DNA of 64,000 nucleotides from a virus: positions 1 to 64,000 of the IMG/VR virus record IMGVR_UViG_3300017598_001140, one strand, 5' to 3'. A program made the position numbers and the translations under genes. Under the pieces are notes generated by a model that worked only from the letters and a program-made list of their open reading frames with translations, was not told the origin of the DNA and did not search any database. Positions 7,115 to 14,761 of this stretch are shown in pieces. The first letter of the stretch is position 1. Each line of letters starts with the position of its first letter.

Positions 7115-7128
7115 CTTTTCATTTTTTT

Positions 7129-7156
7129 TCACCACGGCGGCTCCAAAACTGGTCAG
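7129..7156 (+). repeat. 28-nt leader repeat, copy 1 (upstream of clamp gene)
   Basis: A 28-base element beginning TCACCACGGCGGCT, matching 18667-18694 at 24 of 28 positions without gaps. It ends 18 bases before the clamp start codon. A shared promoter, operator or RNA leader is likely; which one cannot be told. Confidence 0.6.
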
Positions 7157-7174
7157 AAGTTTTGAGGTGAAAAA

Positions 7175-8362
7175 ATGAAAATAAACAGGAAAGCATTACA
7201 GGCCGCTTTGGCTGAATTCTCAAAAATCGCGGACAAAAAACAACCGGACAAAATGTTCAGAAGTGTTCGCTTCAACTCGACAAAAAAGGGGACGTGTCAT
7301 TTGGCGGCGTGCTCTGAAAATGTTTTTGCGAAAAACGTTCTCAAGTGCTCGGAGGTTGGTGAGGACGAGAGGCCGGTTGAAGATGTGTGGTTTGATGTTT
7401 TGTTGCTGAAAGCTTTGGCGTCTGGGCGGTGTGAAAAAGATGAGTCGGTCGAAATTTATTCGGATGGGACTTTGGGCGCGGCCAAGGTTGTTTGTGATGG
7501 AATCGAAGCGAGTTTGAAAGTGGTTGATTCGTCGGAGTTTCTTTTTGATGCTCCAAGAGGCTGGCGCGAATTTATAGAGCTGGATGCAAAAGCTCTTTCC
7601 GGTGCGCTGGAGTATGTTTTGCCGGTTGTTGATTTTAAAGAAAAGCGAAAAAATATTGCTGGTGTTTTTTTTGATTCGGTTGAAAGCTCTGTTGTTGCTA
7701 CCGATGGGCATTCTTTGCACGTTGCAAAGTTTGAGTTTCGCGGAGACGAAGTTGAATCGTTTTCGGTCGTAAGCGGAGTCGAATCGGTTGCGAGGGTTTC
7801 GAAGAAAATTTCAAAAAATTCTGTCTGTAAATTTGCGCTTGCAAAGGGCGAGAATCCTGAGTGGGTTAATTTTCGTTTTGTCGATGTTGACGCGGTGAGT
7901 ATTTGGGAGGTTGCGGTTCGTACAAACGAAGAAGAGTATCCGCCCTATGAAGAGCTGGTTCCGAAAAAAAACCCTGTCATGTTTTTTGATTCGAGGGAAC
8001 TTGAAAAACGCTTAAAGCATATCGCCAAAATCAAGGCGGAAACAATTGACATTTTTATTGGTGAGAAAAGAGCTACGTTTCGAACTTTGTTTTCTGAAGT
8101 TGGCGATTTAGTTTTGGACGTTCCTTTTTCTTCAAGCGAGTGTGAAGAAGGCCAGGAATGTCGTTCGCAACTCGATCCGAAATTGCTTGAACTTTCTGTG
8201 GCGAATACAGGTGGCGAAGTAGATGTGTCTTTTTCGCTTAGCAGTGAAGATCCGAACGCTGCGCTTCGTGTCGACGTTGGCGAAAAATTTGTGGCCGTCG
8301 TTGCTCCTGTGAAGTACCTTGAGCTTGACGACGAAGACGACGAAGACGACGTAGAGGAGTAG
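7175..8362 (+). CDS. dnaN: DNA polymerase sliding clamp (β-clamp-like)
   Basis: A 395-residue protein close to the usual length of the bacterial β clamp (about 370). The clamp signature of the second domain is clear: KALSGALEYVLPVVDFKEKR followed by VVATDGHSLHVAKF (TDG at residues 176-178). The third domain ends near VAVVAPVKYLELDD, equivalent to the VMPMRL end of cellular clamps, then adds an acidic DDEDDEDDVEE tail. It would form a ring on DNA and tether the replicative polymerase. GAGGTG lies 7 bases before ATG 7175. The nearest replication genes are 51 kb away in this window, so it may be regulated separately. Confidence 0.85.
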   Translation: MKINRKALQAALAEFSKIADKKQPDKMFRSVRFNSTKKGTCHLAACSENVFAKNVLKCSEVGEDERPVEDVWFDVLLLKALASGRCEKDESVEIYSDGTLGAAKVVCDGIEASLKVVDSSEFLFDAPRGWREFIELDAKALSGALEYVLPVVDFKEKRKNIAGVFFDSVESSVVATDGHSLHVAKFEFRGDEVESFSVVSGVESVARVSKKISKNSVCKFALAKGENPEWVNFRFVDVDAVSIWEVAVRTNEEEYPPYEELVPKKNPVMFFDSRELEKRLKHIAKIKAETIDIFIGEKRATFRTLFSEVGDLVLDVPFSSSECEEGQECRSQLDPKLLELSVANTGGEVDVSFSLSSEDPNAALRVDVGEKFVAVVAPVKYLELDDEDDEDDVEE

Positions 8363-8414
8363 AACCCCGTTTTCGAAAAATTTTGTTTTGTAACTTTTTT
8401 GAATTAGAATCGTG

Positions 8415-8442
8415 TTCGTGATTTTTTTATTGGTGGTATAAT
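8415..8442 (+). promoter_or_regulatory. Predicted extended -10 promoter ahead of packaging/late genes
   Basis: Perfect TATAAT at 8437-8442 preceded by TGG (8434-8436), the extended -10 signature. A weak -35, TTCGTG at 8415-8420, lies 16 bases upstream. It lies in the 124-base gap after the clamp gene and about 45 bases before ATG 8487, so it could drive the whole late operon. Confidence 0.65.
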
Positions 8443-8486
8443 GTAGGGGCGTTCGCAAATAAAGAAGCTGATTGGAAGTCGAATAA

Positions 8487-9158
8487 ATGAAATTAACAAA
8501 AGCGCAATTGAAGGAAGCTGCGGCGACTATTTACAACAAGTTGTCTGACGGTTTGACGGACAAAGAAGTCATTGAAGATATGGGGTTGGCTGTCGACGAA
8601 TACATGGTGTTGAAAGAGGCGATGTTAGACCAGAAAGCGGATGAGGTTAGGTCGCGCCCCCATGAGCATATTTATATCGAGTACATGATAGCGCAAACCG
8701 GAAACGTTCGTGACCTTACGGACATGATCGATTCGCTTCACAAAAAAAAGCAGTACTCTGCATTGGTTAGCGCAGTGCGAGCCCGGTCTGATATTTTGGA
8801 CAGATTGGTGGAGAAGGGCCAGGAGTTTGGTCTTATACACAAAACGCCTGAGAGGAAAGAGATAGTTGCAGGTGTAATGATTGCCGAGCTTTCAAATACA
8901 GAATTGAAAAAATTGATTCTTGGAGAGCTTGGAATGTTGAACGATTTGAGAAAGCAGTTTGGCGAGAAAAATTTTGCAGAGGTCAAAGAAGAAAACGACA
9001 TACATTACGGGAGGGCTTTGCCTCCGAAACCGGAGAGCGAAGAAGGTGCCAAAGTGCTTGGCAAAAACGAGGTGCCGAAACACAACAAAGCAAACGCAAG
9101 CAAAGTAAGAAAGGGGCGTCGTGTTCTAAGAAAACCGGCACCGATAAACGTGGAGTAA
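8487..9158 (+). CDS. Putative terminase small subunit / HTH protein
   Basis: A 223-residue protein with GGAAG before ATG 8487. The N-terminal region (YNKLSDGLTDKEVIEDMGLAVDEYMVLKEAML) reads as a helix-turn-helix of the type found in small terminases, followed by a helical core (RARSDILDRLVEKGQEFGLI) and a basic disordered tail (KANASKVRKGRRVLRKP). It is the first gene after the predicted late promoter, five kilobases before TerL. The role is inferred from the fold-like pattern and position; a general DNA-binding regulator is the alternative. Confidence 0.45.
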   Translation: MKLTKAQLKEAAATIYNKLSDGLTDKEVIEDMGLAVDEYMVLKEAMLDQKADEVRSRPHEHIYIEYMIAQTGNVRDLTDMIDSLHKKKQYSALVSAVRARSDILDRLVEKGQEFGLIHKTPERKEIVAGVMIAELSNTELKKLILGELGMLNDLRKQFGEKNFAEVKEENDIHYGRALPPKPESEEGAKVLGKNEVPKHNKANASKVRKGRRVLRKPAPINVE

Positions 9159-9751
9159 TGAAAAAACCAAAAAAGTATTTTATTGTTTATTTAATCTGTT
9201 TGCCGAAAGACATTATCACTTGGTTGGCGGTTTTGTTTATTTGGATTTTCTGGGGGACCAAGCTGCATTGGCTGGATGGATTGTGGTGCGAATTAAAACC
9301 TCATTCTTGGCCAGCTAGAACGTGGTATCGGATCAAGGTTGGAGGCAAGCACATGAGGCGACCCGTCAGCGTCCAAGCGGAACGCGGCGAGTGGTTTACG
9401 TGGGGAGGTACAACGTTGGGCCACGGCGGTTTTTACGGGCCAGGCAGTTCCGGCGGCAAGGGTATCGATACAGAGATCGAGTTCCACGAACATGTGCATG
9501 TTGAACAGTTTGTGGCGGCGATGATAATGTCATTGGTTCAGGCGTTGATCTCGTTGTTGTTTGTCGGCTTGTCTGGCGATTGGACGACGGGCGTTCAATT
9601 GGCGCTTGTTCTTTGGGTCATTGGTGGTTTTCTTTTTGCGGCGGCTGGTTGGCTAACAGCTTGGCTGAGAGGCGAAGATCCGTACAGGGGAAGTTTTCAC
9701 GAAGAGGCGGCGTATTCTCTAACCAGAGAAGAAGTGGAGCGAAGAAGATGA
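9158..9751 (+). CDS. Membrane protein with HExxH zincin-like motif
   Basis: A 197-residue protein overlapping the upstream stop (TAATG). Three hydrophobic segments are visible: about residues 10-33 (IVYLICLPKDIITWLAVLFIW), 118-138 and 145-168. Between the first two lies a soluble part ending in H110-E111-H112-V113-H114, an HExxH motif typical of zinc metallopeptidases, with a later FHEEAAY segment (around residue 180) as possible third ligand. It resembles uncharacterised phage proteins with HEHVHVEQ sequences. Catalysis is not proven. Likely sits in the inner membrane. Confidence 0.65.
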   Translation: MKKPKKYFIVYLICLPKDIITWLAVLFIWIFWGTKLHWLDGLWCELKPHSWPARTWYRIKVGGKHMRRPVSVQAERGEWFTWGGTTLGHGGFYGPGSSGGKGIDTEIEFHEHVHVEQFVAAMIMSLVQALISLLFVGLSGDWTTGVQLALVLWVIGGFLFAAAGWLTAWLRGEDPYRGSFHEEAAYSLTREEVERRR

Positions 9752-10728
9752 AGCGTATAACTTTTAAAAAATTTGCAGGTGTTCGGAAAAGAGGAACCGT
9801 GGCGATAGAACCGCCGAAAACGCTATTGCATATTGACCGCGCAGTTTGGTTAACCTGCCTCGTGGAGAGCGGCGGAAAATTCGGGTGCGTGATCAATTTT
9901 GACGGAACCGGAATGACGGCAAGTATTGGACAGTCGATTGCTGTTTTTCCAAGGGCGCTTGGAGACGACACAAAGAAAAACGACCAAGGGCCACTGTGGA
10001 AGGTTTTGCACAGGATAAATTCTTTGCCCGGAGAGCTTGAAGCGATGGAAGAATTGAAAGAGGCTTTGCGAGGTGAAGGTTGGTTTGTTTCTAATGATGG
10101 AAAATGTCGTTACATAGAAACCGGGAAGCTGGTTTCTGGTCGAAAAATAAGAGAAGAATTTTCTGGAGATGTAAACGGTCTTATGCCAATCAAAGGACCG
10201 GGAAAGCGTAGAACGGAAACGTGGGTTAGATTGTTTCATAACCTTTTTGCGTGTCCATGTACTTTTGAGCTTCAACTTGCTTTAGAAAAAGAGCACTTTG
10301 TGAAACGTGCAACCAGAATAAAATTGCGATTTTGTAAAAACGAATTATTGCAAAAAGAGACAATGCAAAAAGCGATTTACGATCCGGTTCATATCAGCGC
10401 GATCACAGTTGATCAAATGGGTTTGGAAATGGATCTCGCAATGTCGATGTACTGGAGTCATTCTGTGAACGCACCGTCCTTTGCTTTGAAGAAATTTTGT
10501 AGGCAGGTTTTGGACAAACCGCAATACGGACGCTCAGAAACAACCAACGGCGAAGCGGCGTTGGCAAAGCACATAATCAAGAAGCTTGGCAACACAACTT
10601 TTGGCCGTTGGGATGATGACATAAAGCACGGGCGCTATCAGAGGACTAGGGCGCACGCGATGAAACTTTGGCCAAGAGAATTGTTTGTTGGTTCGAGCGC
10701 AATCATGCCGATTAATTTGATTGGATGA
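9748..10728 (+). CDS. Conserved phage protein with VESGGKFG motif
   Basis: ATG 9748, overlapping the upstream gene by ATGA with GGAG at 9737-9740, gives 326 residues; the longer frame from 9580 is spurious overlap. Near residues 33-55 is WLTCLVESGGKFGCVINFDG, where ESGG recalls the catalytic-glutamate region of lytic transglycosylase-like folds, and GTGMTASIGQ could be the GLxQ-like part. The rest is helical without recognisable domains. A virion-associated muralytic role is possible but weakly supported; I have seen similar proteins annotated only as hypothetical. Confidence 0.6.
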   Translation: MKRITFKKFAGVRKRGTVAIEPPKTLLHIDRAVWLTCLVESGGKFGCVINFDGTGMTASIGQSIAVFPRALGDDTKKNDQGPLWKVLHRINSLPGELEAMEELKEALRGEGWFVSNDGKCRYIETGKLVSGRKIREEFSGDVNGLMPIKGPGKRRTETWVRLFHNLFACPCTFELQLALEKEHFVKRATRIKLRFCKNELLQKETMQKAIYDPVHISAITVDQMGLEMDLAMSMYWSHSVNAPSFALKKFCRQVLDKPQYGRSETTNGEAALAKHIIKKLGNTTFGRWDDDIKHGRYQRTRAHAMKLWPRELFVGSSAIMPINLIG

Positions 10729-11561
10729 AGGGCGTATCGAAAGAGAAACCGGTGAAGAAAAAAACGGTGAAAAGCAAGTTAAGAGAAAAGATGTCGGCTG
10801 GATGGATGACAGTGCCTTCTGGGGCTGAAATCGTGCCGCCAGATCATCCTATGTGTCGGTCAATTGTAGAGCTGATTGGTGACGATTTGCCGGTGGTCAA
10901 CGACGGAGCAATGGTTGGTCGTTTTGTTCGAGAGGAGCCAAAAACTTACAGGGTGGATCTTCGCGTGTCTGACAATGTTGTTTTTGATATAGAGAGGAAT
11001 GGTAGAGGTGCTGTCGAGCATTTTTTAAAAGAGGAAATGATTAAGCGTGGTTTTGATTTTTCTGCTGGCGCACGTTACCCGATACAAAGAGATAGGGACA
11101 TAACAACTGGAGAAACGATTTTCGTTCAGCAGATCACGGAAGAGCATTATGAAAAATTCGAGGCTGAAAGAGATCCGCCGCCATTGGCTCCGCCACCTGG
11201 ATGGGAACCAGGAGAAGACAGGGTTTTTCCAAAGAGTTTTTTTAACGGCGTTGAAGCGAATAAAGAAACCGGCAAAATAATGGGGGAAGAAGTCGTGAAG
11301 GCTTCGGAAAAATTCAGAGCTGACATAGAAAAAGATATGAGAGATGCGATTATGATCGGGGTCGAAGCTCTTTCGAAACATAGGCACCCGACTGCTAAAG
11401 GACCGGCGGCGCCACCGAACAAACCAGTGGAGCCGCCGGAGGGTCCAAAAAAAGTTTTCAAAAAACCGTCAGGTTTGAATTTAAAAGACGAGCCAGAGGG
11501 GCCAAGAAGTTTTGGCTCGCTTGAAGAGCTTCGGGATTGGTTGAGAGAAAAAAACCAGTAA
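10725..11561 (+). CDS. Unknown protein with C-terminal LRDWL peptide motif
   Basis: A 278-residue protein starting at an ATGA overlap. After a basic N-terminus (KPVKKKTVKSKLREK) comes a mixed domain, then a Pro-rich stretch (PPPLAPPPGWEPG, KGPAAPPNKPVEPPEGP), and the final residues 263-273 are FGSLEELRDWL, the recurring peptide seen at the N-terminus of three early genes. Here it is displayed at the end of a flexible tail, consistent with a docking peptide. Function unknown. Confidence 0.65.
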   Translation: MKGVSKEKPVKKKTVKSKLREKMSAGWMTVPSGAEIVPPDHPMCRSIVELIGDDLPVVNDGAMVGRFVREEPKTYRVDLRVSDNVVFDIERNGRGAVEHFLKEEMIKRGFDFSAGARYPIQRDRDITTGETIFVQQITEEHYEKFEAERDPPPLAPPPGWEPGEDRVFPKSFFNGVEANKETGKIMGEEVVKASEKFRADIEKDMRDAIMIGVEALSKHRHPTAKGPAAPPNKPVEPPEGPKKVFKKPSGLNLKDEPEGPRSFGSLEELRDWLREKNQ

Positions 11562-11611
11562 ATTAGGTCTGATAAATTTTCCAAAGTAAAATGCCCGAAA
11601 AGGAGGAACGT

Positions 11612-12331
11612 ATGGAAACGCTATTTCATCGTTTGTGTGCAAGTGTCGTTGTGTTGTTGCTCGTGACAACCGCGCCAAGTTTCGCGCAAACAAAAAGTGA
11701 TTTGAAAAACGAATTGGCTGCCGGGTTCGTGCGAGCGATTAAAGCAGAGTCGGTAACGTGGTACGAATGCGGTGAGAAAACTCCAAAAGAAAAATGGGAC
11801 CAAAGAGCTTTCGAGCTGGTTGAAGCGATATTGGATGCGCTTGCCGAGTTCGATGTGAAAATAAACCCGTGGGGCGTGCTTGGAACTGTGTTCAATGAGA
11901 GCCGTGGAAACCGCTGTGCAATCGGTCCTAATCCGCGCAAAGTTGCGCACGCACGAAACCTCGTGAATCGCAGTGATTGGCGTCTATGGACGGAACACGA
12001 CGTTTTAAAAGTAGTCAAGAGCCCCGATTGGAATGATAGGCCAGCAGACTTGGGTTTAGGTCAGGTTGTGTGGAGAAGATTTGCCAGGATAGAGGAAGAC
12101 GGAAAAGTCAGGATTCCAACGGTCGAAGAAATGTTGTCGTTGAAGGACGGTGCTCGCATTGTAGCTTACGCCATGAAACAGCGCATGAAGTATAAGCATA
12201 ATAGAAGGTGGCGGAATTTGCCGTGGTATTTTTGGCCGGGTGTGAAAGCGAATTTTTCTTACGGCAGAAAGGTCGCTTATACTGTGAAAAAAATGGGCGG
12301 GCCTTATAGGTCGCTACTTAGTTACAAGTAG
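11612..12331 (+). CDS. Secreted lytic transglycosylase-like muralytic protein
   Basis: ATG 11612 follows AAGGAGGAACGT, better than the ATG at 11591. The 239-residue protein has a classic signal peptide (LCASVVVLLLVTTAPSFA, predicted cut after A25). The mature part holds VFNESRGNRC with E96 as candidate catalytic acid, and DLGLGQVVWRRF, the GLxQ-type element of SLT/goose-lysozyme-like folds. It would cleave peptidoglycan in the periplasm, as endolysin or during release. It is far from the membrane lysis genes at 58 kb. Confidence 0.65.
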   Translation: METLFHRLCASVVVLLLVTTAPSFAQTKSDLKNELAAGFVRAIKAESVTWYECGEKTPKEKWDQRAFELVEAILDALAEFDVKINPWGVLGTVFNESRGNRCAIGPNPRKVAHARNLVNRSDWRLWTEHDVLKVVKSPDWNDRPADLGLGQVVWRRFARIEEDGKVRIPTVEEMLSLKDGARIVAYAMKQRMKYKHNRRWRNLPWYFWPGVKANFSYGRKVAYTVKKMGGPYRSLLSYK

Positions 12332-12417
12332 ATTGGGCAAATTCAAGAAACTTGCAAAACTGGGGGCGTGTGTTACCTTTTTATTTTGAACCGTCAACTC
12401 CAGAGCAAAAAGCTCAG

Positions 12418-12430
12418 GCCAAACGTTATA
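12418..12430 (+). repeat. GCCAAACGTTATA element, copy 1
   Basis: The 13-base string GCCAAACGTTATA occurs here, 48 bases before the small structural gene at 12479, and again at 20522-20534 before the major capsid gene. The surrounding 147-base gap (12332-12478) holds no convincing gene; a TTG-initiated frame through it has no ribosome site. Confidence 0.5.
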
Positions 12431-12478
12431 GACAGGCGGCTGGCTGTCAAGAGTTGATTCACTACAAGGAGGTGAAAA

Positions 12479-12784
12479 ATGTCTTCAGGTGTTGCAAGAG
12501 TAATGGTTGGAAAAGTAACTGGCACGGGTTCTGCAATTAGCGTCCGCACGATTGGTTTCAGGCCAAAGTATGTGAAGCTGATGAATGTAACCGGATTGGT
12601 GGTTGCCGAGTGGACCAAGGAAATGGCAGACGCTTCGGCTTTGAAGCAGTTGAACCACGACACGGCCCAGCTTGCGTTGATCACAAGCGACGGAGTTACT
12701 CCACTTTCGGACGGGTTTACCATTGGTGCAGACAGTGACATCAATGCGTCGGCCGAGGTGATTCATTACGTTGCTCACGAGTAA
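12479..12784 (+). CDS. Small β-rich structural protein (decoration-type)
   Basis: A 101-residue protein with an ideal AAGGAGGTGAAAA site. It matches a common phage structural pattern: IGFRPKYVKLMNVTG, VAEWTKEMADASALK, ITSDGVTPLSDGFTIGADSDINASAEVIHYVA. Proteins of this type are small β-sandwich virion components, but whether they decorate heads or tails is not settled. The strong ribosome site fits high expression. Confidence 0.65.
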   Translation: MSSGVARVMVGKVTGTGSAISVRTIGFRPKYVKLMNVTGLVVAEWTKEMADASALKQLNHDTAQLALITSDGVTPLSDGFTIGADSDINASAEVIHYVAHE

Positions 12785-12835
12785 TCGGTAAGCGGCGCGG
12801 ATTGAATGTGAAAATCACTTTTTTCGCAACCGATT

Positions 12836-12885
12836 GGCGGGGAGTGGCTTTATTACATCGTGGGGTCGCTTCCCGCCATTTTTTT
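12836..12885 (+). terminator. Rho-independent terminator
   Basis: GGCGGGGAG (12836-12844) pairs with CTTCCCGCC (12869-12877) with one G-T wobble, and is followed by seven T residues (12879-12885). It lies between two structural genes and ends only 12 bases before the next start codon. Confidence 0.8.
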
Positions 12886-12897
12886 ACGAGGTAAATT

Positions 12898-13266
12898 ATG
12901 GAAATAACATCTTCAATAAAAAGAGCGCCGGAGTACATGCTGCATAGAGATGCGGGTGCTACAGACGGCGCTAGCGCGATAACAACAAAAGCTTGGGGCG
13001 TTAACACTTCCGGGTACGAGTCCGCTCATGTTCAGGTGGTGCCAGCAGCCGGTGTGAATCCTGGCGTTGCTGTTCAATGGTGGTGTGCCAATGCCGGAGT
13101 CGCTGGCGAATTCATTGGTGAGAATTCGGCTCTTGCAAAAACCGGTCTTGGAAACGGCATTGCTTACGAGTTTACGGTGCCGTGCAAGGGCCGCGTGATG
13201 TTCATCAAGGTTGATGCAGCAACAAAAGTTTACGTTTCAGGATTCGGAAAACGACATCCGGAATAG
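12898..13266 (+). CDS. Small structural-type protein
   Basis: A 122-residue β-rich protein (YESAHVQVVPAAGVNPGVAVQWW, GRVMFIKVDAATKVYVSGFGK) with AGGTAAATT before the ATG. It resembles the neighbouring small virion-type protein in style but not in clear sequence. It is preceded immediately by a terminator, so its mRNA depends on read-through or a promoter in the hairpin region. Function inferred from position and composition only. Confidence 0.55.
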   Translation: MEITSSIKRAPEYMLHRDAGATDGASAITTKAWGVNTSGYESAHVQVVPAAGVNPGVAVQWWCANAGVAGEFIGENSALAKTGLGNGIAYEFTVPCKGRVMFIKVDAATKVYVSGFGKRHPE

Positions 13267-13275
13267 GCGGGCGTT

Positions 13276-14751
13276 ATGGGCAACAAGCCTGCTGTGGTTC
13301 CTATTCTTAAAAACGATTCCAAGAAGTTCAAGACGGCTGAACGTTCCGAGCTTGTAGGGTATTTAGATCACTACAAGGCGATGAACAACGAGTGGCTGCG
13401 TCGTCAGATATTGGTCAACAATAGAATTGATATTTTGGCTGTTTGTGTATTGGGCTACCACATGGAGCCAATGCATTCGCTGATGATGCGTTTTCAGTTT
13501 TTGCATCCGGACAGTTTGCAGCTTGCTTTTCGAGGCGCCGGTAAGTCGACGACGTGCACGATTGCAAAAGGTGTTCATTATCTCTTGAAAGATCCGAATT
13601 TTAGAATTTTGATTGCTTCTAAATCTATTGGAAACGCTCAAGGGTTTTTGAAAGAGATAAAAGGTCATTTCGAATCGAACGAAAAGTTGGCCGAAGTTTT
13701 TGGTTTGTATTACGACCCTAGAAAAGTAAACAAGTGGAACGACACAGAGATTGAAGTTTTGCCCAGAACGTCAAGAGCCAAAGAGGCTTCTGTGACTTGC
13801 GTTTCGGTTGAAGGAACGATTGTCAGCAAGCACTATGATGCGATAATTTCGGACGACCTTATCGACGAGGACAATTCCAGAACTCAGCACATGAGAGACA
13901 AGGTGCGGACGTGGTACTACCAGACGCTTGAACCGACATTGGAACCGCCAGACGATAAAGTCCCGCACAGAGGCGAACATCATAGGCTTGGAACTCGGTA
14001 TCATTACGCGGATTTGTACGGTCATTTGATCGAGAACGAAATGGCTGAGCATCACAATGTTATTCCGGCATTGAAAAGTGATCGGAGCCCTTGGCCCGAC
14101 AAGTATCCGCCGGAGTGGTTTGACGAAAAAAAGAAAAAGTCCGGAACGATAATTTTCAACGCTCAATACCAGTGCGACACAGAGGCAATGAAGGGCGAGA
14201 TTTTTCAGTACGATGATTGCCAGAAAATTAATTCGTCTGAGGTGCCAGATCAATTGAGGATTTTTATGGGTGTTGACTTGGCTATAAGTCAGGAGCAAAA
14301 AGCAGATCATTTTGCGATAGCAGTTATAGGAGTAGACACCAGCAAAAGGTATTACGTTCTTGATTGGTACGACGGACAGCTTAGGTTTGGCGACCAGACA
14401 AAAAAAATAGTTCAATTTTACAATAGGTGGGAGCCGATTCGTTGCTGCATAGAAACGAACGGCTATCAAAAGGCGCAGTACCAGAACTTGAAGGACGGCG
14501 ACAAAGATATTCGGCTCACTCCAAAGAACCAAGACAAAGACAAGATCGCGAGGGCTTGGAAGTTGTCTTCTATTTTTGAAGACAAACGCTTTTTTTTCAA
14601 GAAGATTGGTGGAGTTGAATTGGTTATTGAACAGCTTGTTCTTTTTCCTAGTTATCGTTACAAAGATTTTTTCGACGCTCTTGATCTTGCCGTTATGTCT
14701 AGCAGGTTGAGAAAGAGAAGAAGAAGGCGTAATGAGCCTGGGATAATATAA
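13276..14751 (+). CDS. terL: Terminase large subunit
   Basis: A 491-residue DNA-packaging motor. Walker A is RGAGKST (residues 86-92), Walker B is the hydrophobic strand AIISDD (D193/D194), and the RNase-H-like nuclease domain starts with FMGVDLAIS (D334), with the late acidic site in FFDALDLAVM near the C-terminus. It translocates DNA into the prohead and cuts the concatemer. The ribosome site is weak (GGCGGG). The portal gene follows after 10 bases, the usual order. Confidence 0.95.
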   Translation: MGNKPAVVPILKNDSKKFKTAERSELVGYLDHYKAMNNEWLRRQILVNNRIDILAVCVLGYHMEPMHSLMMRFQFLHPDSLQLAFRGAGKSTTCTIAKGVHYLLKDPNFRILIASKSIGNAQGFLKEIKGHFESNEKLAEVFGLYYDPRKVNKWNDTEIEVLPRTSRAKEASVTCVSVEGTIVSKHYDAIISDDLIDEDNSRTQHMRDKVRTWYYQTLEPTLEPPDDKVPHRGEHHRLGTRYHYADLYGHLIENEMAEHHNVIPALKSDRSPWPDKYPPEWFDEKKKKSGTIIFNAQYQCDTEAMKGEIFQYDDCQKINSSEVPDQLRIFMGVDLAISQEQKADHFAIAVIGVDTSKRYYVLDWYDGQLRFGDQTKKIVQFYNRWEPIRCCIETNGYQKAQYQNLKDGDKDIRLTPKNQDKDKIARAWKLSSIFEDKRFFFKKIGGVELVIEQLVLFPSYRYKDFFDALDLAVMSSRLRKRRRRRNEPGII

Positions 14752-14761
14752 GGAGATTGGC

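Noticed and set aside
12352-12540. TTG-initiated 62-residue frame before the 12479 gene
   Set aside because: No ribosome site and overlaps a well-supported gene with a perfect site; the region looks like a leader.
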